Shown one piece after another: positions 34,476 through 43,333 of a stretch of 64,000 bases of DNA. The notes below the pieces were generated by a model. That model had not been told where the DNA came from. It ran no database searches and was given only the letters and a program-made list of their open reading frames with translations. The translations under genes and the position numbers were made by a program. Source of the stretch: Triangularia verruculosa (Eukaryota > Ascomycota > Sordariomycetes > Sordariales > Podosporaceae); the NCBI GenBank assembly GCA_033296885.1, contig MU863920.1, positions 186,001-250,000 of the forward strand, given 5' to 3'. Positions within the stretch are counted from its first letter, which is position 1. Each line of letters begins with the position of its first letter.

Positions 34476-36190
34476 ATGAACGATCTTGATATCCCTGAGC
34501 GATGCACCGTTCTGGTCGTAGGTGGAGGCCCGGGAGGGTCCTATACCGCTGCCGTCCTCGCGCGGGAGGGCGTTGATGTCGTCGTGTTGGAAGGCGACAC
34601 GTTTCCGAGGTTTGTTGTGCTCCCATGGCCACTGGTCAAGAGGCAAGCAATATTGAACATCATTGACTGAGAAAAATCAACAGATATCATATCGGCGAGA
34701 GTATGCTGGCGTCCATGCGTCATCTGCTCCGGTTCGTTGAGCTGGAATCCAAGTTCGACGCCTATGGATTCACAAAAAAACCCGGTGCTGCCTTCAAGCT
34801 CAACAAGCACAAGCGGGAAGGATACACCGACTTCCTCGCTGCCGGCGGCCCAGATAACTACGCTTGGAACGTTGTCCGTTCAGAAGCTGATCACCTCATG
34901 CTCCAGCATGCCGGTGAGAGCGGGGCCAAGACATTCGACGGTGTTCAAGTTTTATCCCTCCAGTTCGAAAGTCCCACCCTGGTGCCAGAGGGTGAGCCCA
35001 ACCTGAACCCCGATCGGCCAGTGACAGCGACCTACCTCATCAAGAGCTCTGGCACCAAAGGAACAATCGACTTCGACTACATCGTTGATGCAAGTGGGAG
35101 AGCCGGTCTCCTCAGCACGAAGTACATGAAAAACCGTCGCTACAACCAAGGCCTGAAGAACGTGGCCGTCTGGTCCTACTGGACGGGATGCGGCCGTTAT
35201 GCTCCCGGCACCACAAGGGAAAACTCTCCTTACTTCGAGGCGCTGCAGGATGAAAGCGGGTGGGCATGGTTCATCCCATTGCACAACGGCACCACCTCCG
35301 TCGGGGTGGTCATGAACCAGAAGCTAGCCACCGAAAAGAAGAAAACCATCCCCTCGAGCGGCACGTCAGCCTTCTACCATCAAACCCTCCGGCTCACACC
35401 CAACCTCCTCGCCTTGATGGGCCCTGACGCCAAGCTCAGCCCCGATGCTCAAGTCAAGTCCGCATCCGATTACTCCTACAGCGCGTCCTCATATGCTTTT
35501 CCCTATGCCCGAATCGTCGGCGACGCCGGCTGCTTCATCGACCCATACTTCTCCTCCGGCGTCCACCTCGCCCTCGTCAGCGGCTTATCCGCCGCCACAA
35601 CCATCTGTGCTTCCCTCCGCGGCGACACCGACGAGCCTACCGCTGCAGAATGGCACAGCACCAAAGTCGCCGATGCCTACACCCGGTTCCTGCTCGTCGT
35701 CCTCAGCGCATACAAGCAGATCCGGCACCAGGACGAGCCGGTGCTGAGCGACTTTGGCGAGGACAATTTTGACCGCGCGTTTGGCTTCTTCCGGCCTGTC
35801 ATTCAGGGTGTGGCCGACGCTTCGGTGATTGACAACCAGTCCGGGGCTAGCAGGAACGGAGGTAACAGCATGAGGCCTTCGCAGGAAGAGCTGAACAAGA
35901 CGCTCGAGTTTTGCGCGCATGCTTTTGAGCCTGTGAATGGGCTTGGAGAGGAGGAGAAGGCTGTTGTTGAGGGGGTTTTGGAGGGAGAAAAGGGAGAAAA
36001 CGGGCATGATGGGGTTGGTTATCATCCCGACTTGTCCCCTGAGCAACTGAGGGCTGTGAAACACATTCGAGCTCGGAGGATGATGCGGACTGAAGACACG
36101 ATGAATCTGGATAGCTTTGGGAGTGATGCGATCGGTTGTTTGGTCCCGAATATGGTGAGGGGAAGCTTGGGATTGAAGAAGCACAAGTAG
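34476..36190 (+). CDS. Flavin-dependent halogenase (fungal phenolic type)
   Basis: Exons 34476-34609 and 34684-36190 give about 546 aa. The intron 34610-34683 (GTTTGT...AACAG) restores FPRYHIGESMLASM, the conserved block after the FAD dinucleotide fold VVGGGPGGSYTAAVLAREG. Other family marks are the halogenase motif GWAWFIPL near residue 250, the following SVGVVMNQ, and DAGCFIDPYFSSGVHLA for FAD binding. It resembles the fungal group of RadH, Rdc2, GsfI, PtaM and AscD, which chlorinate electron-rich phenols on free substrates. A flavin reductase would be supplied in trans. Its presence predicts a chlorinated or brominated product with an activated aromatic ring, perhaps the ring that the UbiA enzyme prenylates. 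It is the rightmost gene I would place in the cluster. Confidence 0.93.
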
Positions 36191-36384
36191 ATGGAAACGA
36201 TAGGCCAGGTAAGGTAAGGCAGTTTGCAATCGATGGAGATCTCAATCCCATCGCTTGACGGCATTACTTCCACTCAAACTCCATGTAAATGCCCGGGTAT
36301 CCTCAAAAGATAACTCCAGCAACTCCATGCTACCTAATGTGATACCCTTGAAGATAATAGGCAAACAGGATCTAGGTATCTACC

Positions 36385-37188
36385 TTATTCAGAGTCATCC
36401 TCATTGTAGCCATTAGCCTCAGCATGGGCCCTTCTCTCAGCTACCTCCTCCTCAAACTGGCGTTCCTCTTCCTTTCTCTTAGTCTCCAACTCGTTTTGCA
36501 TATCTTCGATCTATTTCATATAAGTTAGCACCCCTATTAGTAAATAATTCCAACACCAAATAAACATACCGCTTTCTTCACCTTCTGAACGGTTTCAGGC
36601 CCAGCCTTCTCGGCAATGATGAGAAACAGCTTGCGGTACGTCTCAAGCTGAATCTCAATTCGATCCATTCGAGCTTGCCAAGTTGTGCGGACCCAATCGA
36701 TGTAGCCAGTGGTATCGTTATTGTCGTTGGAGCTTTGCCACTCCAGCAAGCGCAAAGAAGCATCCACCTTGCGAAGGCCAACACCGGCCAAGAACGCAGC
36801 AGTGCTAGGCCCCTGCATAGCTTTCTCGGTGGCGAGGCGAGCAACATCGGCGATCTTGGTAGTATCACGCATCAGCTTCTCAGCAATGGCAGCCGGCTCC
36901 TCTGCAATGGCACGAGCTATGTCAGATGCCTGCAAGAGAACATTTGTTAGCCTGGGGTCAAGAAATGCACACTGGATGTTGGTGTAAGAGAGGAAATGCG
37001 CAATGCCGAGGGAGAATGGAAAGAGGAATGTGGCATAAGGGATAGTGATGAAAAGGTGGTGAACTTACAGAGTGGCAACCAGTGATGGCCAATGCCTGGA
37101 CCATAGCGGTCGACTCCGCGATCTCGTCGTCAAGAACCTGCCCACCCGTCAGCAAAGTGCCCAAGAGAAAATCACTGGTAAGTCCCAT
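36385..37188 (-). CDS. Orphan three-exon gene, helical acidic protein
   Basis: Exons 37188-37069, 36929-36570 and 36510-36385 give 201 aa with GT/AG introns (GTAAGT and GTATGT donors, CTAAC branch sites). The protein starts MGLTSDFLLGTLL, is Ala-rich and helical in the middle (ASDIARAIAEEPAAIAEKL), contains the segment VDASLRLLEWQSSNDNNDTTGYIDW, and ends in a charged coiled coil (KRKEEERQFEEEVAERR). There is no signal peptide or known domain that I recognise. A decayed relative lies at about 39,541-40,312 on the other strand, so this is the intact member of a small local family. Function unknown. A GL..D.L.G.L sequence on the same strand near 37,620-37,680 resembles its N-terminus and may be a stray copy of exon 1. 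Confidence 0.65.
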
Positions 37189-38345
37189 CGCAGATTGACA
37201 CCAAGCTCAGTCAGTGCTTGACTTTTGACCCCGACACGCGAAACGACACCGGTTAAGCACCCTCCCCATGCTCTTCAGAGAAGTTCGGGAGGTAAGGTCA
37301 GCCCATGGTGTCGACCAGACACCCGCGCAGGCTAAAACCTGCTAAGGCCGGCGTACACACCCTGCTACCGTATGCAGGGTTAGGCCAATTGAAGTCACCT
37401 CGGAACAGTGGTTGCTGAAGTTGGCCCCGGCAACATCATTCAATCGCTGCAAACCATGCCAGTTGCGGAAGAGTGAGCTACCTAAGGCGAAATGTCCTTG
37501 GCAGCTCGATGAACGCTCAAAGAGACGTCCCTCGCAACGCGGCTGTGATCAAAGGCTTGAGGAAGAGAATGTGAAGAGAAATGTTCCATAATGAGGCTGG
37601 TTGGGCAAAGAACTGAACAAGATGCCAAAGAGGATGTCGGGCGGAAGACCTACCATCTTGTCGGCCATGGTTGCGATCGAAGAAGACCAAAGGTCGAGAG
37701 GCTCGAGCAAAAGAGGTTGGTTGGGTTGGTAGGCGAGGCTGTTAGACGGGAATGAGGAAGCGTGGCTTGCGGATGAGTTGGCGCAGTTGGATGGTCGAAA
37801 GAAAAGTTCAGGGCGAGGTTTGGGAAGAGAGGACCTGAATAAATACTGGTGCGAGAAGAGAGGCCGCTGGCCAGTGCACGCCTGCAAATTTCAGGTCAGT
37901 TGCGAATTGTCTGTGCGTGTTTTGTTGATGACGTCGTCGTCATTGTTGAAGCTATCGTTGCCGCTTATCATTGTGGTCCGCCCATTGTTGTGGGAGCAAC
38001 AACATCAGACGGGAGCGAAAATTGTGGGGCTAGCCAACCTCATCGCCGTCTGCCTGACCCTTTTCTCCACAAGTTACAGGTCACTGGCACATTCTACTGG
38101 GCTGGATGACGTGGTCTCCGTCTTCTATCAAAGAGAATGGTGGCCTCCTGACACTTCCAAACAATCTCCGCCTACTTCCATTGCGAGTACCGAGTCAACA
38201 AGGAAGGAGTAACCCCAAGATCACGTACCCTGTGCGGCCTCAGGCACCCCAAGATCCACGCAAGTCTCTGAGTATTAAAATCTCTTGAGCAACTCTCAGT
38301 TTCCATTCTTTCCTCACAACCTACAACCGCACAACTCCCAAAATC
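37189..38345. other. Gene-free stretch in the accessory island
   Basis: About 1.15 kb. ORFs such as 37778-38212 (+, 144 aa) and 37549-37887 (-, 112 aa) overlap on opposite strands and show no family features. It includes the promoter of the orphan gene and possibly an undetected first exon of the small gene downstream. Confidence 0.4.
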
Positions 38346-39124
38346 GTGCGAAGCCGAAGACAGACGCGCACCCCAAAGCGCCCAATCCCTTCCATCGCCG
38401 CGAAGAACGCTTTCCGGCGTCGCCAGAAACGTGCCGCCGCCGCTGCCGCCGCCGCTGCCAACGACGCCCCCGCGCCCGATGCCTCTCCGTCGCCGGTCAC
38501 CCCCATCGAGATCGACCGCCCGCTGTCCCCTAGCATTGCAAGCTCGGATGAACTTGCTCTTGTGTTGTTCAACCGTGGTGGCGTATGTCAATTTATTGTT
38601 CCCCCATTGGATATTACCTTACTCCAATGATATGTATCTTACTTATATTCACCTTATCTTTCATCCTTACGTCACTTTACTAATCTCTGGACTTATAGAA
38701 CATCGAAAATGCCAGCCGACCGACCCCTGCTGCAACAGCTGAGGGGAAAGCCCAAAAGCAGTCACGGTACTCCAAGGAGCAGCGTCTGATCAAGGAATTG
38801 ACTAGCAAGAACAAGTACTTGATCAAGAAGTGTCGGAATCTGCACAAAACGATCGCGAGGGTTGAAAGCGAATACAAGAGGTTGAAGAAGGAGAATCAGC
38901 TTCGCCGCGCTCGCTTCATGACTTTTGCCGAGCAGATCAACGATGCTATGGCCGACATGCTGAATCAGCGAGAGGGTCAGCAAAAGGGGTGTTACCACAC
39001 TGTAAGTAATTGGATGGCAACCTTGTTTTCAGATACTTTACTATGACCAGTCAACTAACATCTATGGTTTAATGAATAGGCTTCGGGCACATTAGTCAAG
39101 TTTCAGGCCAAGATACCACTGTGA
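38346..39124 (+). CDS. Small basic/coiled-coil protein, start uncertain
   Basis: Three exons joined by clean introns: up to 38582, 38699-39001 and 39080-39124 (introns GTATGT...ACTAAT...TATAG and GTAAGT...AATAG). Together they give about 194 aa. The N-terminal part is basic (RSRRQTRTPKRP, FRRRQKR) followed by a run of nine Ala and a Pro-rich linker. The middle exon is a basic coiled coil (SKNKYLIKKCRNLHKTIA, then SEYKRLKKENQLRR). The first exon frame has no ATG between its upstream stop (38286) and 38346, so the true start must lie in an upstream exon that I cannot place. Basic region plus coiled coil hints at DNA binding, but spacing does not match a bZIP. No family recognised. Confidence 0.45.
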
Positions 39125-39540
39125 GAGATAGAGCCTGGACTTATGAACATGTTAATTTGATGTCTGGGAAAAGCGCTTTGAGTTTGGGATTCTCAGGACC
39201 TACCTGAAGATAGGGTTGATGGACTTTTCCTGTCGTCTTAGGTAGTAAGATACCCGTAAAGTACGTATGATTGGCGTTTCTACCAGCATTTTCTCGGTAT
39301 TGCCTCAGTGAAAATGAGTATCTGATGTTCTTGAGCACCGTTCACTGTGTAGATTAGCTGTGACACACTTATCTGCATCGCGTGATGACCCTGGACTGTG
39401 GACATGATCTAAAATTTGGCATTCCTTGGCCCGTCTAAGGCATCATCTATCAACAAATATCAGAGACAGCTAGTAGCGACATTAGCTAGGTATGCATCAC
39501 ATCGATGACCGACGCCGGACGCTGCTAGCAATTTTCAGCA
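39125..39540. other. Gene-free stretch
   Basis: About 0.4 kb, AT-richer than its surroundings, with TAGGTA-type motifs near 39,239 and 39,486. Nothing else seen. Confidence 0.45.
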
Positions 39541-40312
39541 CCAGCACAACCTTGGAACTTGGTGACCGATATTTTGATGACAGGGATTCAGGTGTTGATC
39601 CCAGCTGCAAGAACCCAGCCCTCTGACCTGTCTCGTAACATCAGGAACAAACCTGATATCATTGCCAGCCCCTTTATGGGTGCAGCTGCTCGCGCTGATA
39701 CCTACTCTCGGTCGCCTCAACATCGAGACGATAGGATCGCGAGCGCGCGATTGCCAACAGCAACCTGAAACGCAGCTGTTCCGGGCTCTCGACGTCCAGC
39801 GGGCTCGTTGGCCGCCTGGAGGCGCGGTCAGCCGCGCTGAATACCTACTTCTGATCTCCTCACCACCGAGACAAGCTGTTGCCATATCCCGTCACATCAG
39901 GGACAAACCTGATGTTATCACCGACCGATTCATGCATACAACTGCCCGCACTGAAGTGCTAAGTCGCTTGATTTCCGAGAAAGCTATCGAGGAGCCCGAG
40001 ACGGCTGCCCTTTTAGCTGGAGTTGGCATTCGAAAGCCGGACGCCTCCGCGCGCTTCCTACAGTGGCAAACTTCCAGCGACCACCATGATACCACCGGGC
40101 CGGACGCCTCGGTGCGCTTCCTGCAGTGGCAAACCTCCAATGATCATAATGACACCACTGGATACATTGATTGGATCCGGAAACATTTTACTTCGCGTAT
40201 CGATGAGCCGAAGATTCAGCGCAGTGTTCACCACAATTCTTTTCTCAGGCTTGCTAGTGTACTGGGCTGGAGAGGCGCGCGCTCGCGATCCCTCTCCTCA
40301 ATGCTTAGATGA
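39541..40312 (+). pseudogene. Decayed, internally duplicated relative of the orphan gene
   Basis: Two blocks resemble the middle of the orphan protein encoded at 36385-37188. Block 1 (39,620-39,720; DLSRNIRNKPDIIASPFM) runs into a stop at 39768. Block 2 (39,876-40,200) is in another frame: SRHIRDKPDVITDRFM, then TAALLAGVGIRKPDAS and TTGYIDWIRK, matching DIARAIAEEPAAIAEKLM, TAAFLAGVGLRKVDAS and TTGYIDWVRT. At DNA level ACATCAGGNACAAACCTGAT occurs 256 bp apart in the two blocks. Block 2 also carries a 63-bp tandem duplication at 40037-40162. Frame changes, no matching exon 1 and no acidic tail indicate a relic. An expressed chimeric protein from ORF 39662-40312 (216 aa) cannot be excluded. Confidence 0.6.
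40037..40162 (+). repeat. 63-bp tandem duplication (two copies)
   Basis: Copy 1 at 40037-40099 and copy 2 at 40100-40162, both beginning CCGGACGCCTC and each encoding 21 residues of the pattern PDASxRFLQWQTSxDHxDTTG. Most differences are at third codon positions, which suggests the copies diverged while the frame was under selection. Confidence 0.85.
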
Positions 40313-40928
40313 AGTAGCTGGCGACCGCGAATGCTTTTGATATTAAGGGGCGATGAAGCTGGGATGGGAACATTAGCGGCTGCTGGCGATGCTGAGTCTT
40401 AGAGGTTAAGATGCCGAGATAATTGGACTTTCGGTTGCTTTTGATGTTGGGAAGGAGTTGATAGTGCCAGAACTTACACCCAATAGCGACGACCAAGTGG
40501 ATGAAGACAATAAGATGTACTTCGGGAGCCTCGAAACCGGTGCTGATACCTAATTAGAGGTTTGGATGTTAAGATGGATGGACTTGCAGTTGCTTTGAAA
40601 GCTCGGAAGGAGTTGATAGCACTTTGTAGTACTGATGATAATTGGAAATTTGGGTGTTGGGATAGTGAAGTTTTGGGAGGATGTAGCTGTTGAATAGGTT
40701 TTTTGAGCGGCTTGTTAATCGTCTGGGGATTTTCACTGCGTGGTATATAAGTAGTTTATTTTTATCTTCGGCGTTTTATTTTGAGAGAGTTAGATCTTTA
40801 TTCTGGCAATTCTATTAAGATACCTGAAGGTTTATACCTGATTCCATGCGGCATTAGCTTTATCAACTATGTACAAAGAAGTGTGATTTCTTAAATCTAA
40901 ATATCTGTATCAGGATGAAGTACTTCAC
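40313..40928. other. AT-rich gene-free stretch
   Basis: About 0.6 kb, visibly richer in A and T than the flanking genes, without ORFs of note. Runs such as TTTATTTTTATCTTCGG near 40,760 fit intergenic or C-to-T decayed DNA. It holds the 3' end of the peptidase-like gene that starts at 42727. Confidence 0.45.
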
Positions 40929-42727
40929 TCACTGTAACTCATAATACGTAGACCCACTACTTTGGTGATACCCACCTGGGCCTCGGCCTTGATCCGTAGG
41001 GTATGAGCCATACACCTCAACTGGCTGATCCTCAGCCCGTAGCTCTGCAGGCTTCAGATGGCTCTTGTCCCTGTCTCCAGGAAACGATCCTATTATTTCC
41101 TTGGGAGAATCACTACCGACCGTGTAGCCGCCATTCCCAGCACCCATCCCTTCATAATACCCCGGCGGCGACACAGCTTCTGGTTCCCTAGAACTTCTCC
41201 TACCCTTGCTTCGCCGCACCAGAAAGAAGGCCGTCAGGATAGCAGCTATCACAACTACACCGCCTACTGCTCCCCCAGCAATCATGCCGATATTCAGGGG
41301 CACCGACGAGTCATCACTGTCGTTTGTGTTCTGGTCTGGAGCTCCCCCAGTCGGGTCGGCATTTCCACCACCACTGCCCTCGCAGTCCCGAGCTTGTGAC
41401 CCCTTCCTCTGCACAGCAACTAATGAGCTCTTGGTGGTTGGATTCGCTTGCCACATGGTGAACGTCCTTTCGTCGTGGTTGACCATCAAATATGCAGCAG
41501 TAAGAAAATACCGCCCCAGCGTGGCTGGTTCTTCCCCAACTCCAAACATAACCAGCTCCTTTTTGCTCCGATCAACATTTCTAACGCCGCTCCTGTCAAC
41601 GTCCACAAACGGTACCAAAAGCTGACTGTTGGGCACTCTAACATTGAGTCCATCGTTGAGCACAAAGGTGACGTCACCATCAAAGAGGTTGTTGCCAGGT
41701 GTGTTGTTGAACAGCCTCGAGTTCCAATGAAGGCCAAAGGATGTTCCAATGCTCGTCATTTTGGTCGCGTTTTGGAAGGTGTCGACTATAGAGCCCGGTG
41801 CCTCCATCAGTAGCTGACGTTGCGGGACAATGCAAAATCGAAGTGCCGAGTCGCGGGGGAGAATCCCGACGTCTGTACCGTTGCGAAAATTGATGAGCAG
41901 GTTGGAAACTGTGACTTTCATCCCTGTCCAGCATCCTGACTCGGGTGTGTAGTCGAGCGGCAGGGTGATATTTCGACCTGTCACCTTCTCTTGGTCATAG
42001 CCGCCGAGGACGAGGGACCCGTCCATGGCGTTTGTTTCTGTCCACATCCGGCCCCACCAGATTGACCAGACGCGGGAAGAAAGCTGCCCGGCCGCGGTGA
42101 GGGCGTTGAGAAAGGTTGAGTTTGAGCCCATGCCCATTGCGTGAAGCATTGTGTATCCATTGTCCCAGCGCAACCTTGGGATGCCGATGGGCATCGTCAA
42201 GGGTTTGGCGCTGTTGAGCCCAGAAGTGAGAGTTTCGGTGCCTGCCAGGCTTGTGCTGAGAAGCTTGGATACGCCAAGCTCGATGCCACGGGTGTTCAGC
42301 TCGCTTGGGGCGCCACCCGCGTCGATGAGATCGGCGGATTTCTTGAAGGTGGTGGATTCGGTCTCGAGAAAGTATCCCCCACGTCGGATCTCGCATATTT
42401 GTTCGTTCCATATTATTGATGAGTCGCAGTTGGACTGCTCGTCGTAAATGTAAGTGTTATTAAGGTCACTAGAGAAGAAGCGGTCAGAAGAGCTGAGAGA
42501 TGAAGATCAGTGTCTGGTAGGTACCTAGCTTACGGCCATGGCAGAACAACGATGCTTTTCGGCGGTGTCCCAATATTCATGGGAATGCCTCTCATGAAAG
42601 AATTAGTGATTGACGAATTAACTTGTATGTCGGTGATTGGAAGAGCGAATGGCGGGACTGGCTCACAGCCCGAGCTGAGAACTCGCCCTATCCATGTGGC
42701 GAAAACGAGAGTTGAAATGATCGACAT
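40929..42727 (-). CDS. Aspartic-peptidase-like (A1 fold) membrane protein without DTG motifs
   Basis: Exons 42727-42534 and 42468-40929 give about 577 aa; the 65-nt intron ends at TTCTCTAG and joins VVLPWP to DLNNTYIYDE. A signal peptide covers residues 1-19 (IISTLVFATWIGRVLSSG). The ectodomain has pepsin-fold marks (GTPPKSIVVLPW, GSLVLGGYD, VFVLN-like strand, FLTAAYLMVNHD). The usual catalytic DTG/DSG triads are missing at both places, so it is probably not a peptidase. A Gly/Ser linker, one membrane segment (about 468-490, GGAVGGVVVIAAILTAFFLV), an RRSKGRR stop-transfer and a cytoplasmic tail with several Tyr follow. The layout suggests a cell-surface receptor or adhesion-type protein. It is outside the biosynthetic cluster. 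Confidence 0.8.
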
Positions 42728-43333
42728 GTGTATAAAAATAAATTATCAAGAAGAACTGAGAACAATAGACAGAATACCAACAAAGGCAGACAGTGACAAA
42801 AGGAGAGCAGTGAACTTATCAAGAGTGAACCGCGATTACTTCTTGTCACACCGGCCCGTCCCTGCATTTTATCATCAGACTTTTGCGGCCCAGCCAGGCC
42901 AACACAAACATCGTAGCTTCATTTCTTGTCGATATCGAACTACTGCAGTACCTATGGTATCGTCGAAGCCTTAGCTCCGTAATGTTGGGCGGCAAGATTG
43001 CTTTCGACACAGTGTCAATTGATTAACATCAAGATTTACCAGTTGGCGAATAGGCGGGCGGCTATCCGCCCACTTGATTGGGCAGTCTAGACCCAACAGC
43101 ATGGTACTGCCGCCAACAACCTCCACTTGATTGGCCAGTGCAACATGACGAAACAAACCAAGAGATCAGGAGCGAACATCACACGGTGCATCTTCAAGAA
43201 ACAGTTCTGAGCCTCCAACGAAGCCTGAAAATGGGCTATATCAGTGCCTCTTCTTGTTGCCTGAATTGACAATGGACACCACAGAATAACTTTTATCGCA
43301 AATCGATGCTTCAGTCGTGACTCGAGTCCCCTG
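42728..43333. promoter_or_regulatory. Divergent promoter region between peptidase-like and GH47 genes
   Basis: About 0.6 kb with no supportable ORF; the first 100 bp are A-rich. It must hold both promoters. Confidence 0.45.

Noticed and set aside
37778..38212. 144-aa ORF before the basic/coiled-coil gene
   Set aside because: No domain, overlaps a 112-aa minus frame, and does not splice cleanly onto the downstream exon.
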